A stretch of DNA of 64,000 nt from assembly GCA_029706075.1 (NCBI GenBank), contig JAINUG010000048.1:4086501-4150500 (forward strand), written 5' to 3'. Source of the DNA: Aldrovandia affinis. Its lineage: Eukaryota; Chordata; Actinopteri; Notacanthiformes; Halosauridae. The translations under genes were made by a program, and so were the position numbers. Positions 27,201 to 34,925 of this stretch are shown in pieces. The notes below the pieces were generated by a model that saw only the letters and a program-made list of their open reading frames with translations, was not told the origin of the DNA and did not search any database. Numbering within the stretch: position 1 is the first letter of the stretch; the number at the start of each line of letters is the position of its first letter.

Positions 27201-28867
27201 TGAGAGCTCCACCTCGCTGCCCAGCCCCATGGGTGACAGCAGGGCCTCCTGCGACATGGACTGGGCTCCGCCCACAGCCCCTCCGAGCTGCGTCTCTGTC
27301 CCCTCGAAGCACACCTCCACAGGTCTGCTGACCCCCTCCTCCATCAGCGCCTCCTTCGGGAGAAGCATGTAATCCCTGCGTGGGAGGATCTTTCTAAAGC
27401 CCGGGATATCTGCAGAAGTCCCCGCCACCTGGCTCTGATGGGAACAGAGGGACAGAATTTGGGATAAAATCTCTCTCTGTGTATTGCCAATGTTGCAGCA
27501 TTGAAGTCCAGAGCAGGTGTGGCATGGGAGAAACTTTGGATGCCATTTCCCATCAGGAGAACAAACTTTGGATGCCAATTTATTTATATTTTTTTCATCA
27601 TTGGGGGACACCATTTCCAAAATATTACAGCTGAACATGTTAACGACAGTGCTGTGCTGACAGTTGACTACTCTATGGTAACTAACCGTTTTAGGGCGTC
27701 ATGCTCTGCAGAGTCACAGATCTTTATCCAATGTGGATGGACTGATATAGATGGCACAGAGAATGGGTAAAAGAACAATCCTAATTATATCAAATCAAAT
27801 TAAACTGAAACATTACCAGAGAAAACACAACAGAACTCCAAGCATATGTTGGTTGGCCATGGCCAAGGAAATGTGAGAGGTAATACAGTCTTATTGTATT
27901 GTATTGTGTTTGTATAGCAACCTAAGCTTACCGAGTCAATCCCTTCTTTCTCCAGTTTAGCCTTTGCTAAATAGTAGCCTTTGTCAACCACGTTGAGCAT
28001 CCTCCAGCTCTCGCTGATTCTCTTGTTTATCTCAGACTGCGGCAGGTCAGGAAACTCCTGTTGCATGCTCTGATGGACATCAAAGTAGTAGAGGAGAAAG
28101 GCAGACCTAACCCGGAACAGAGGACCATGTCACAACAACAGACAAAACTACTGTCAGGTACACACTGAAAATGGCGAATCTGCCCATAAAAGGGCCAATC
28201 ATCTCCCAAGCGATCTTGCTCGTGGATGTGACATCCTTCAAGCTAGTCTCTACAAATAATCAGGGTTAGGGTTCAGGTTAAATGATGAGACATTCAGTCA
28301 ACATCATTATGGACATGGCAGATTTTATTTGGACAGATCTACCGGTCGTGCCGGCTTACCTCCCCCCTCTGGGGGGCGGACAGGCAATCACCGTCCCTGA
28401 ATGGGACTCCCGGCCAGAGACGGACTAGCGCAGCCTGGGCTCGAACCCAGGCTGCATTGGGCAACCTGCACATAAAACAAGTGCATTCACCGGTTGCGCC
28501 ACTCGGGGGCCACTTCTCTCTTTTAATTAAAAAAATAATAATTCCCCTCCCTAATTTGGCATCACCAGTTTCACCAGTAAAATCACTGATGTGCCACTAA
28601 TTACCACAAAAGGAGCACTGCAGCTACTCCTATATGCTCTTGCCTGCAAACCAATGACTATATTACTTACAGGCCACACAGCACTACAGGAGAGTTCTAG
28701 CCGATCGGAAGACAGATATACCTGGGCTTTTTCTCTTTGTCCACCTTGTCGCCCTGGACTTTGTTCTTCTTCCTCCGTTTGGGCGAGGACACCTCCATGA
28801 AAGTGTAGCAGCTCTCCACCTCCTCTGTGATGATCTTCACCTCTGTCTCCTCGTACACAGCCTCCAT
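2760..28867 (-). CDS. hmgxb3: HMG box-containing protein 3 (whole spliced coding span)
   Basis: Twenty exons read on the minus strand with AG/GT borders and compatible phases: 28722-28867, 27932-28106, 26949-27434, 26250-26348, 25970-26101, 20064-20404, 19702-19843, 19295-19355, 18665-18753, 18294-18392, 17089-17235, 15569-15882, 15164-15291, 12676-12807, 12043-12227, 11631-11850, 8927-9060, 6204-6323, 3849-4058, 2760-3233. They give about 1,277 residues. The order and wording match the vertebrate HMGXB3 protein as I remember it: HMG box near residues 47-107 ([15 protein letters not shown]), PGFRKILPR just after, two C-x4-C-x6-RHKP-x2-C-x2-C motifs (residues 314-335 and 603-624), then a conserved C-terminal half with [19 protein letters not shown] and a final [20 protein letters not shown] block. 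HMG boxes bind DNA, so a nuclear role is likely, but the gene is poorly characterised. Borders of the seventh and eighth exons are ambiguous. No disabling change was seen in the exons. Confidence 0.93.
3849..4058 (-). CDS. hmgxb3: hmgxb3 exon 19
   Basis: 70 codons, phase 0 to 0: [52 protein letters not shown]. Very close to mammalian HMGXB3. The acceptor is TTTTAG and the donor GTAGGC. Confidence 0.95.
4391..4600. repeat. Three-copy inverted/direct repeat
   Basis: Arms 4391-4452 and 4463-4524 are inverted copies of about 62 bp with only a few mismatches and a 10-nt loop. A third copy, about 4543-4595, lies in the same orientation as the second arm. The unit contains GCTATTTACCTTTGGC and GATCAATTTTGTAA. 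It lies in the intron between hmgxb3 exons 18 and 19. Confidence 0.85.
4717..4873. mobile_element. Foldback MITE
   Basis: A 157-bp near-perfect palindrome: CAGGGGCCGTATGTACAAAG at the left is mirrored by CTTTGTACATACGGCCCCTG at the right, with arms of about 50 nt around a short AT-rich loop. I recall very similar elements from salmonid sequence. It has no coding capacity. Confidence 0.88.
5478..5497. repeat. (AGCT)n simple repeat
   Basis: TTAGCTAGCTAGCTAGCTAG, a short self-complementary tetranucleotide run in an AT-rich intron. The surrounding 4.9-6.0 kb shows no gene or recognisable repeat. Confidence 0.8.
6038..6185 (+). mobile_element. tRNA-derived SINE
   Basis: Head: GTGGCTCAGTTGGTAGAGCA (A box) and GGGTTCAATCCCC (B box). 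Tail: TAAGTCGCTTTGGGTAAAAG, then CGTCGGCTAAATG. It lies in the hmgxb3 intron, ending about 20 nt from the exon 18 donor and antisense to the gene. Confidence 0.9.
6204..6323 (-). CDS. hmgxb3: hmgxb3 exon 18
   Basis: 40 codons, phase 0 to 0: [34 protein letters not shown]. The acceptor is TTTCAG. The donor GTGCAC is weak, and a SINE lies about 20 nt beyond it. Confidence 0.93.
6758..7325 (-). mobile_element. Tc1-like transposon, truncated
   Basis: A left terminus TACAGGGGAAGACAAAATAA lies near 6758. The minus strand shows decayed DD34E transposase text: [12 protein letters not shown] near 7250, [11 protein letters not shown] near 7120 and a decayed PPQSPDLN-like block near 7020. No matching right end was found. 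Confidence 0.75.
7326..8926. other. hmgxb3 intron, no gene seen
   Basis: Between a Tc1 relic and exon 17. It contains a GT-rich run at about 8222-8268 and otherwise nothing recognised. The small open frames (7545-7825, 8218-8672) lack similarity or splice support. Confidence 0.6.
8927..9060 (-). CDS. hmgxb3: hmgxb3 exon 17
   Basis: 45 codons from a split Gly: [40 protein letters not shown]. The LVRL ... C-G pattern matches the family. The acceptor is CCCAG and the donor GTAATC. Confidence 0.9.
9350..9450. repeat. Decayed SINE-like fragment
   Basis: TTTTCTCTCTAATTTGAAATC followed by CACC resembles the TTTTCTCCCAATTTGGAATC motif of fish SINEs, also seen at about 26470, 28535 and 53690. Weak. 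Confidence 0.4.
9460..10893 (-). mobile_element. Tc1-like transposon with long terminal inverted repeats
   Basis: TA at 9460-9461 and 10892-10893 flank CAGTGGGGAAAATAAGTATT and its inverse. The inverted repeats are long, about 200 bp, with TATTTCACCCCCT occurring twice inside each end. The minus-strand transposase starts at 10515 ([20 protein letters not shown], helix-turn-helix), continues in another frame with [13 protein letters not shown] (first catalytic Asp) and then in a third with [15 protein letters not shown]. About 60 codons carrying the second Asp and the Glu are missing before the terminal ANKGFSTKY. The copy is non-autonomous, sits in the intron between exons 16 and 17, and looks fairly young because its ends match well. 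Confidence 0.95.
11631..11850 (-). CDS. hmgxb3: hmgxb3 exon 16
   Basis: 73 codons plus 1 nt: [49 protein letters not shown]. The acceptor is CCATAG; the donor GTAGTC is a weaker site. Confidence 0.94.
12043..12227 (-). CDS. hmgxb3: hmgxb3 exon 15
   Basis: 61 full codons after a split Met: [50 protein letters not shown]. This is the most conserved block of the C-terminal half, with closely spaced Cys. The acceptor is CCCAG and the donor GTGAGG. Confidence 0.95.
12246..12320 (+). mobile_element. SINE head fragment
   Basis: AAGTGGTAGGCCAGGACAAC and GCGGGTTCAAATCCCAGGTG resemble tRNA-type A and B boxes. A decayed copy in the intron just upstream of exon 15. Confidence 0.55.
12676..12807 (-). 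CDS. hmgxb3: hmgxb3 exon 14
   Basis: Reads [20 protein letters not shown], then [11 protein letters not shown], ending phase 1 before [18 protein letters not shown] is identical to the mammalian wording I recall. The acceptor is CATCAG. Confidence 0.94.
13446..15072 (+). mobile_element. Tc1-like transposon, nearly full length
   Basis: Ends TACAATCAGGTCCATAAATA and the inverted GGACCTGACTGTA are flanked by TA. The plus-strand transposase begins near 13820 ([20 protein letters not shown], helix-turn-helix), carries [10 protein letters not shown] (first Asp) at about 14255, [11 protein letters not shown] at about 14350 and [14 protein letters not shown] (Glu) at about 14610. Several frameshifts and stops divide it, for example after WYIL near 13946 and after QPNA near 14506. 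It is 1.63 kb, close to the usual 1.6 kb, and sits in the intron between exons 13 and 14. Confidence 0.95.
15164..15291 (-). CDS. hmgxb3: hmgxb3 exon 13
   Basis: The acceptor TTGCAG before 15291 gives [20 protein letters not shown], then [19 protein letters not shown]. It ends phase 1 at GTATAA. C-x4-C followed by LALH continues the Cys-rich region. Confidence 0.93.
15313..15470. repeat. Degenerate tandem repeat of about 37 bp
   Basis: Four units marked by GCACTT at about 15315, 15352, 15390 and 15426, each followed by CAAAACA-like text. It lies just upstream of hmgxb3 exon 13. Confidence 0.6.
15569..15882 (-). CDS. hmgxb3: hmgxb3 exon 12
   Basis: 104 codons plus 2 nt: [39 protein letters not shown], then [30 protein letters not shown] and the CxxC pair are conserved. 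The acceptor is TCCAG and the donor AG/GTGAGG. The plus-strand open frame at 15595-16035 is a shadow. Confidence 0.94.
16170..17039 (+). mobile_element. Tc1-like transposon, internally deleted
   Basis: Ends ACACTACCAGTCAAAAG and CTTTTGACCGGTAGTGT are inverted. It contains a transposase stretch [20 protein letters not shown] ... [10 protein letters not shown] (16393-16719) and then [14 protein letters not shown] (about 16810). The C-terminal region with the remaining acidic residues is missing, so it is about 870 bp instead of about 1.6 kb. A 5' fragment of the same family lies at 57416-57647. Confidence 0.9.
17089..17235 (-). CDS. hmgxb3: hmgxb3 exon 11, second Cys/His motif
   Basis: 49 codons, phase 0 to 0: [20 protein letters not shown], then [19 protein letters not shown]. 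The spacing C-x4-C-x6-RHKP-x2-C-x2-C equals that of exon 5. The acceptor is AACAG and the donor GTGAGT. Confidence 0.94.
17600..18268 (+). mobile_element. L2-type LINE, 5'-truncated
   Basis: An open stretch at 17709-18260 encodes the C-terminal end of an L2/CR1-group reverse transcriptase: [61 protein letters not shown]. It ends in an A-rich tail near 18268. It is antisense to hmgxb3 and fills most of the intron between exons 10 and 11. Confidence 0.9.
18294..18392 (-). CDS. hmgxb3: hmgxb3 exon 10
   Basis: 33 codons, phase 0 to 0: [20 protein letters not shown] ... LKHTTTTL. The acceptor is TTGTAG and the donor GTAAGT. The end of an L2 LINE relic lies only about 25 nt beyond the donor. Confidence 0.85.
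18665..18753 (-). CDS. hmgxb3: hmgxb3 exon 9
   Basis: Reads [20 protein letters not shown] ... SDHTQQ before [16 protein letters not shown] is a family signature. The acceptor is probably TTCTAG before 18753; an alternative four bases downstream (TCAG) would change the phase. Confidence 0.85.
18870..19085 (+). mobile_element. tRNA-derived SINE
   Basis: Head: TAATGGTTAGGGAACTGG, then GCAGGTTCAATTCCCAG (B box), a body with CCTGAGCAAGGTACTTAACC, and a tail GGATAAGAGCGTCTGCTAAA. Looks full length. A decayed copy of its 3' half lies at about 58015-58110. Confidence 0.9.
19295..19355 (-). CDS. hmgxb3: hmgxb3 exon 8 (small, 5' border uncertain)
   Basis: A small exon reading [17 protein letters not shown], ending in a G before GTAGGC (phase 1). 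It bridges to [20 protein letters not shown] of the next exon, like the [21 protein letters not shown] stretch I remember in mammals. The start is 19355 (after TTCAG) or 19345 (after CACAG). Confidence 0.65.
19702..19843 (-). CDS. hmgxb3: hmgxb3 exon 7 (3' border uncertain)
   Basis: The acceptor is GCCCAG before 19843, completing an AAG codon. It reads [11 protein letters not shown] ... [23 protein letters not shown] is conserved in the family. Two exits keep frame: a donor after 19702 (GTGCTA) joined to 19355, or one after 19722 (GTCAGT) joined to 19345. I prefer the first because the acceptor at 19355 has a better pyrimidine tract. Confidence 0.72.
20064..20404 (-). CDS. hmgxb3: hmgxb3 exon 6, Pro/Thr-rich linker
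   Basis: 113 codons plus 2 nt. The acceptor is CCTAAG before 20404 and the donor ACTAA/GTGAGC at 20064. The product is rich in Pro, Ser, Thr and Lys ([16 protein letters not shown]), a disordered linker that matches only loosely the equivalent part of mammalian HMGXB3. It follows an intron of about 5.6 kb enlarged by an L2 LINE. Confidence 0.8.
20410..21235. other. hmgxb3 intron, nothing recognised
   Basis: AT-rich intronic sequence between exon 6 and an L2 LINE. No gene, splice-flanked exon or named repeat could be supported. Confidence 0.5.
21240..24777 (+). mobile_element. L2-type LINE, long but broken copy
   Basis: A plus-strand element about 3.5 kb long. The endonuclease part (22083-22652) has [36 protein letters not shown] and [10 protein letters not shown]. 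The reverse transcriptase spans 22692-24032 in several frames: [52 protein letters not shown] and [11 protein letters not shown], where the usual YADD box reads YADV, a change at a catalytic Asp. The C-terminal [10 protein letters not shown] and [11 protein letters not shown] follow. The 3' end has the CACTTTGAGACCG block and GTGCTATATAAATGAGGG plus a TTA repeat tail, typical of L2. The element start is uncertain. It enlarges the intron between hmgxb3 exons 5 and 6. Confidence 0.9.
24790..25960. other. hmgxb3 intron, nothing recognised
   Basis: AT-rich sequence between the L2 LINE and exon 5. Small open frames on both strands (25605-25870) show no similarity. Confidence 0.5.
25970..26101 (-). 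CDS. hmgxb3: hmgxb3 exon 5, first Cys/His motif
   Basis: 44 codons, phase 0 to 0: [19 protein letters not shown], then [19 protein letters not shown]. The C-x4-C-x6-RHKP-x2-C-x2-C layout suggests a small zinc-binding fold. The same spacing recurs in exon 11, which points to an internal duplication. Confidence 0.93.
26250..26348 (-). CDS. hmgxb3: hmgxb3 exon 4
   Basis: 33 codons, phase 0 to 0: [20 protein letters not shown] ... QSFKL. The acceptor is TGTAG and the donor GTGAGT. It matches the family's short linker before the first Cys/His motif. Confidence 0.88.
26455..26700. repeat. SINE-like repeat
   Basis: Begins with a T-rich run, then CTCCAGTTGGAATCGCCAATT, related to the TTTTCTCCCAATTTGGAATC start of fish SINEs. 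Body with CCACTGCACCGCCTGCACCC. Diverged; borders approximate. Confidence 0.5.
26949..27434 (-). CDS. hmgxb3: hmgxb3 exon 3
   Basis: 162 codons, phase 0 at both ends. Begins [20 protein letters not shown], the family signature after the HMG box, then an acidic, Glu/Val-rich low-complexity region ([22 protein letters not shown]) ending TIIPNQ before GTAAGA. The large antisense open frame at 27037-27372 is a shadow of this exon. Confidence 0.93.
27932..28106 (-). CDS. hmgxb3: hmgxb3 exon 2, HMG box
   Basis: This exon encodes nearly the whole HMG box: [12 protein letters not shown], then [17 protein letters not shown] and [15 protein letters not shown]. The acceptor is TTAG before 28106, completing an Arg codon from exon 1; the donor is GTAAGC (phase 0). 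58 full codons. Confidence 0.95.
28330..28515 (-). mobile_element. tRNA-derived SINE
   Basis: Reverse complement shows CCCCGAGTGGCGCAACCGGT (A box region) and GCCTGGGTTCGAGCCCAGG (B box), then a body with GTCTCTGGCCGGGAGTCCC. It lies in the intron between hmgxb3 exons 1 and 2. Confidence 0.85.
28516..28700. repeat. Second SINE-like fragment
   Basis: CCCCTCCCTAATTTGGCATC and following text resemble the SINE start motif seen at about 26475 and 53690. It directly follows the tRNA-derived SINE. Weak support. Confidence 0.4.
28722..28867 (-). CDS. hmgxb3: hmgxb3 coding exon 1
   Basis: Start [18 protein letters not shown], an acidic stretch, then a basic KRRKKNK cluster that could serve as a nuclear localisation signal. 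The exon ends AAG CCC AG before GTATAT (phase 2). Upstream, a pyrimidine-rich stretch and AG near 28880 suggest that the exon is joined to an upstream non-coding exon. Confidence 0.9.
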
Positions 28868-28899
28868 TGCTGCTGGTAGCCTTGGCCATACAACCACAG

Positions 28900-29775
28900 A
28901 AACAGACTGGGGTTGGGGGGGTACAATGCAATTTGTTATCATGACTAGAAATCAACCAAAAATTGGCTGCTATTGAGAGACTGATATTCTGCCACCAATA
29001 CAGCACCTTTTAAGAGCAATTCGACTTTGGCACACTTTTGGCACAAGTTTAGCAAAAAAAATTCAGTGGAAATCTTTGTTGTGCTGACTGTGATGTGATG
29101 AGGTTAGGATATGAATTACTCTTACCCTTATTTTGCCTTTCTGCATGACGTAGATGCACAGAATGGCCTGTTGCACTTACAATGTGGGAAAAAAGGGAGT
29201 CTGAAGAAAGAGGAGCTGTTTGAAAACTGGTGCAGTCTGATTTAGAGACATCATTTTGGTGACATAATTTGATAAATAGCTGGGTAACAGGACCCACTTT
29301 TTAAAAGGGCCATCAAGTCAAGTCCTTTTATTTAAAAGGTCTGGAGGTTTTCTGGTTGAACCTTGAGGAATGGAATGCAGAAGCAGAACCCACAGCTGCC
29401 AAACCAATGCATGGAGATAGAGCTTGGCCCTGTCTGCTGACCCAGAGTAGGTTGGAAAATAAATATTAAAGGGAAGATGGAAGGAGAAATAGTGAGACTG
29501 ACATAAAAGTAGCATCATTTAGTCTATATACTAATTGGTCTGTAATTTATTTGATATAGACATGTAGATGCACAGCTAATGGGTTCTCTCACTGTGATGG
29601 TAATGCTCTACATAAATTACGGATGGATAAATGTAGATACAGCTTTTGTCTGTGTGTATCAATCTCTACATTCCCTGAACATATCCCTTTTACTTCCTCT
29701 CTGCTGCCCCCTACAGCACCTATGGGTAAGGCAGCCTTTAGAAAGAAAATGCCTCAACAGTAAACACAGTTTTAT
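28900..29775. other. hmgxb3 5' intron, nothing recognised
   Basis: Between coding exon 1 and the DIRS fossil. A pyrimidine-rich acceptor region for exon 1 lies at about 28880-28915 on the minus strand. No other feature supported. Confidence 0.5.
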
Positions 29776-29779
29776 TTCA

Positions 29780-32350
29780 TAGAACACTCCGTATTAGCTA
29801 ACCCCGCTGCCCTAGGCAGCTCTCACCTGAATTTGCAAACTCTACACTGTCCGGCCAATCAGGGGAGGGGACCTCCTATATAAGGACAGCTCACCCATCG
29901 CTCTGCTCCCTTTTTTCTTCAGAACTTGGAAGTTCAACTCCGCAAGCTAGACAATGATGGCTACGGATCCCAAAGCAGAAGACGCCTCCCTGGTGGCTTC
30001 GGCACCTTCTCCACTTCCAGGGAACAGATGCCAAATGTGCCCCAGCTGGCTACGCACAGACGACAGGTACCCCCAGTGCTTCGTCTGTCTGGGCTACCAC
30101 CATGCCCAAGATGGCACATCTCAACAGACATCCTGCCCTCATTGTGCGGCTCTCTCCCCCATTTTCAAGACCGGATGTTCCTGTGCAACACGATAGCGGC
30201 ACTCAAATCTGATGACTCCGACGTCACCACACCACCAGAGAAGTCCCTTGTTCCCACGGAAATGGCCCACTGTCTCGCCGATTCTGGCAACATAAGCAGT
30301 CGGCCCCTCCACGGTCATATCTACGATGATGCCTTACCCCTCTGTGACTGCACAGAGTTTTCGGAGAACATCATGGCAACCACCAAGGACTTAACCACTT
30401 CCCTGCGAACCGACTTCTCTCACCTGCTTGGAGATGCTGCTCATCGTGCTGGTCTCACCATGCCTCTGCCCCCTCCACCACCGACCCACAGCAAGCTTGC
30501 TGGTTTCTGCAGAGCTGAGCACTACGTCCCACGCACTCACACAATGCCTCAGTTTCCAGACTTCATCAAGGGCACCTGGGCGGTGCCAGCGAAGGTGGTT
30601 CTTCTAGCGACACGCTTCTCCCCATTCACCAATGTGGAAAGTTGGTCAGAGGAGTACGTGACAGGCATGCCCCGGGTTGAGCACGGAGTACAAGCGTACC
30701 TCCCTGATTCGACGGCGTGGATAACGAGGCACCCCTTGCCCCCCAAGCGCGAGGCAGCGATTAAGCTGCTGGACAAAATATTCGCCGGCGCTGCTCAAAC
30801 GGTCGCTGCCGCTAACAACCTAGCTCTTGTCAAAGTGCCCCTGTTGTAGCTATCGATGGGTCAGGCCTCCCTCGGTGAGGCACAGGTGGCGATGTTTGTT
30901 GTCTCGCTTGTGTCGCCACACCCTACACAGCAAACATGACAGCTGCCCCATTCCGGCACATGGCCAGATTAGGCACAGCTGCCAACGACGGACTGGCTTA
31001 CCCCAGCTGCTTCCAGACCCCGACACATATTCACCTTCTAAAGCACTTTGAGGCAAAATTATAACGCTGCCACGTTCTCATGCATACAGTCAACCAAACA
31101 GTGGTAGCCTACCTCAATCAACAGGGGGGTACAGTCTCTTACCCCAAATAGCTTGGCGACACACGTGCTTTTATGGGCTCACAAATACATGGCTTCATTG
31201 CGGCTCCGTAATCTGAACCCATGGCCCAGTGACAGATGAATGGCACCTCCACCCGAATATTATCTGTGAAGTCTGGCAGAGATTTGGGGAGGCAACAGTG
31301 GACCTGTTTGTACCCAAGGAGAATGCCTAATGTCCACTGTGGTTCTCCCTCGAACTGCCTCTTGGCGTAGACCCCTTCGCGCATCGGCCGGGGCCTCAGA
31401 CACTGCTGTATGCTTTTCCCCCAACACGTTGCATCCCTCGCCTCCTAGCCTGAGGAACGGCTGTCATTGACATTTATAGTTCCAAATTGCCCCAATGCTT
31501 TGTGGTTACCAGTAGCGATCAGTATGCTGACGTCAGACCCGTGGCCCATTCCCCACATCCAGCTGATTCGACAGTCGGATCAGCTGTTGGTGTGTTATAG
31601 TGGGACGGCCGTGGCTCGCCAGCTGTCGTCCCAGCGACTGTGGCACTGGCTATGTGACGCTATTGCTCTGGTGTACACATCGTCTGGCTGACCGGTGCCT
31701 GCTGGGCTGAGGGTCCACTCTACTCAGGGAGTTGCGGCCTTTCAGGCGCTTTTTAGAGGGGTTACAGTTGCGCTGCCACATCATGGTCATCACCGTGTCC
31801 CTTTGTCAAATTGTATTTGACAAATGTGGCCTTGAGCTCATTGTCTGAGGCTGTCCTCAGTGCTGCTGTAGAACGGTTTCAATACAGCACTGGGACTTTC
31901 CTTAGGGGCGCGGCCTAACCGTGGCGATGCTTGTTGCCCGGTTTTCCGGTCAATTAGGGGGTCAACATGGCTTTTGGGGGGCGCTGTCAGCTGGGCATAG
32001 GCTCATCTGGCTCCGCCCTTTATGCCAATACGGAGTGTTAAAGGGCGGGCATCGTATGAAATAGAACGACAGGTACTGGGCACGTAACTCCAGTTCTATG
32101 AATATATCTACCTTTACCTTTAACCCCAAGCCCAGCTGAAACACTTACAAGTGTTTCAGTTCACGAGCTGAGCAATGGGTAAGCCGTCCTTATATAGGAG
32201 GTCCCCTCGCCTGATTGGCCGGACGATGTAGTTTGCTAATTCAGGTGAAATATGCCATGGGCAGCGAAGTTAGCCAATACGGAGTGTTAAAGGGCTCCGC
32301 TCATATTTATAGAACTGGAGTTGCATGCCCAGTAATCATATCGTTGTAGC
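29780..32350 (+). mobile_element. DIRS-type retrotransposon fossil
   Basis: A tyrosine-recombinase retrotransposon of the DIRS group, recognised by inverted terminal regions (AACACTCCGTATTAGCTAAC near 29785 against TAGCCAATACGGAGTGTTAA near 32272), a gag-like stretch at about 29926-30849 with a Cys-rich CLGYHHAQ segment, an RNase H-like stretch at about 31080-31450 and a recombinase C-terminal stretch at about 31540-31900. A repeat of the terminal motif near 32020 probably belongs to the internal complementary region known in this family. The copy is broken in many places and shorter than usual for the family. The inverted ends remain recognisable, suggesting moderate age. It lies in the proposed first intron of hmgxb3. 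Confidence 0.82.
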
Positions 32351-34737
32351 AGATAAAAGCATTTTCATTAGGCTAGGACTTTATCAGTACATCAGTACAG
32401 TACATTATCTACCTAGTACACTACAATGTCTCTGTCCTGGGTGAAAAACTCAAATGATCTCATTCTCTCTTTCATTAAAGGTGAATAGATACAAAGAGAT
32501 TTAAAAAAACAAGATATATGGCCTTTACTCTGACAATATACCCACATTTATGGACTTTTCATTCAGATAATTGGTCTTATATTTGAGACTGCAGTAAACA
32601 CAAGTAGATGTCATAATTGCACATTTTTCTACCCACTGCACACATAAAGTTAGCCCTTTGTCACTTCATTTTTCTGCAGAAGTAGGCAGAAAATAGTAAG
32701 GAGAAAGGATGAAAATTTCAGCTTTACATTGTTTGTTTTTGCTAGTCTCAATAAAAAAAAACATTATAAATGTGTACCTATGGTTACTCTCTGTACATCT
32801 GTAAAATACAATTCCTAAACCAATTTTTCAAAATATGATTTTATGCGAATTGTTTGCTAAAACTGGACAGGCAGCAGCAGAGATAAAGAAATTATGATTT
32901 CATGTAGTTATTTAAAAGCAGACCGTCACCAGCAACGGGTTTATAGTAGCGTATTTGATGCCTTTTGCATTGTCATGTTAAATGGTCCACAGAACAATTG
33001 ACAGCGACATTGCTGACAAATTAACAAATGTGAAGTGTTGTACATTGACCTAGTAATGTAATCAAAATGTACATTCACAGAGCATTTGTTGTGTGCTGCT
33101 AATGTTAAGTCTCAAGATGTGTAAGTAGTGGTATACAGACATACAGTACCAGTCAAAAGCTTGAGTACACCTGCTGGAAACTAGGCTTACCTCATAATTG
33201 ACAATGTTTTACGCTGATAGTTTCTGTAAATACTTGACATTACAAAAAACACATCATCAGCGCATCACACAGATCATCTAACTTTAATGCATTGATTGTG
33301 GTAATGTTACATAAGGTGATATTTACTTATGGACAATGTAGCTGACAATTCTATCAATGTTAGTATGTGCATTTAAGTAGATATTTCCAGATGCGAATTG
33401 GGGGAATGGAGCATTTCTGATGATGCCATCATCAGGACAATTAAGAAAGAGAAGATGAGGAAGTGGCAGAAAAAGCATAAGATACGGAAGAAACACAAAA
33501 TAACCCAAGTTTGGGGATTTATTGTGTGGCTGTTTGAACTTGTATCAGTAACTTGGCGAATGGCATACCTCCCATCCCAATATGGTATGCCCCGTCAACC
33601 CTAATTTGGCAGATGGCATACCTGCCATCCCAGTGAAAAAAACTGTAGCGTGTCACGTCACGGGATATCTCAATTAGGTTACATTATCACCACATCAACA
33701 TTGGCATGCGTCAAATAAGGCTACGTTGTACTGTAATATTTCCAGGCTTTTATAGCTTCTCATGCCAAAGGCAAAAGGTCTGATAATGTAACGTTACCCG
33801 AACACGAAAACCTTGATATCAAGACACCTGTTGATATATAAAATAACCCCTAACATCAATACTGTTACAGCAGCCGAGCTAATCAAACGTAGCTATACAT
33901 CAACAACTATCAATCTAGCGTTAGCTAGCTAAGTAACGTTAGCAATCCATTTGTGAAATTAAGGCATTTTGTTTTTAAAAGGATGAGTATGACAATATTG
34001 TAGCTATCGTCATTAAAGTCAATAAAATACGATGGGCTTTTTAAAAACTGTTTATTTGTGAAACGATTATTTGGAAGGCGGAAACCTTTACAAGGGAGAG
34101 AACGTTAGCTTGCTAGCTGGACTCAAGGCCTTCTCAGGTGACGGTCGCTAAAAAAAGATTTTTGAAGGTCATTCGCTTCCTAGCTAGCTTAGTCGCAGTT
34201 AGCTATGAAGAGATTTGATGCTGCAATGTTAGCTAGCTAACGCTAGCTAAATAATGTCAATGCAGCCAAACCTCAGTTTTTCCTAATTAAATATAGGTCG
34301 CTAGCCAGCTAAATCACTACTGTCAGGTACTGAGCAACTATTAAAATGCGTCAACATTGTAAGTTAACTAGCTAGCTAGCTATTATGTTTGTCAATAAAA
34401 CAAACCAGAAGTGCAGCAGCTAGCTTGAAAACGTTAGCTACCCAACGACACACGTGTTACCAAATGCTTGTTAGAAATAGCTACCTAACGTTACCTCCGC
34501 TTCAAGAAAATGCTAAGTACCAAGCTAGTGGCATTTATGTTTTAAATACGAAGTTAATTCAATATATCAATCTTATGATGTATTTGAAATTCCGACACAA
34601 TGTACCATCCTCCATCAAACTTTACTTCCCTTTTTCACTCCCCCTCCCCGTAAGCAATCTGGATAATTTCTGAGTCTCCATACTGACTGCGGGCCCTGTG
34701 AAGTATCCAATGAGCTGCTACCTTATTGCAACCTCAC
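32351..34737. other. hmgxb3 first intron, mostly unassigned
   Basis: AT-rich. It contains a Tc1 end fragment at 33143-33206 and, from about 33885 to 34440, many scattered GTTAGC, GCTAGC and AACGTTAG motifs. No gene supported. Confidence 0.5.
33143..33206. mobile_element. Tc1-like transposon end fragment
   Basis: CAGTACCAGTCAAAAGCTTG and GAGTACACCTGCTGGAAACT match the left end of the 191-695 element. Only this end is present. Confidence 0.75.
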
Positions 34738-34925
34738 CTCTACTGTAGGTCGGGCATTTGTGAATTCCTCTCGTTTAAGTCGGTTTCACTCCAGGTTCTC
34801 TTGCATCATTAACAATCCTTCAAAATAACAAATTATTTCATAAAAAATACTGTACATGGACTTCCGCATCCCCCATAAGAAGGCCTTCTTTCGGACTTCT
34901 TTCCTACCCTATCTGTCATTCAAGA
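34738..34925 (-). other. hmgxb3: Proposed hmgxb3 non-coding exon 1
   Basis: On the minus strand CCTACAGTAGAG is followed by GTGAGG, a good donor, at 34738. It is preceded by about 190 nt without long open frames and by promoter-like motifs. The coding exon at 28867 needs an upstream exon to splice from. Inferred from sequence only; the start is approximate. Confidence 0.45.

Noticed and set aside
27037-27372. Plus-strand open frame of 111 codons
   Set aside because: Shadow of hmgxb3 exon 3 on the other strand.
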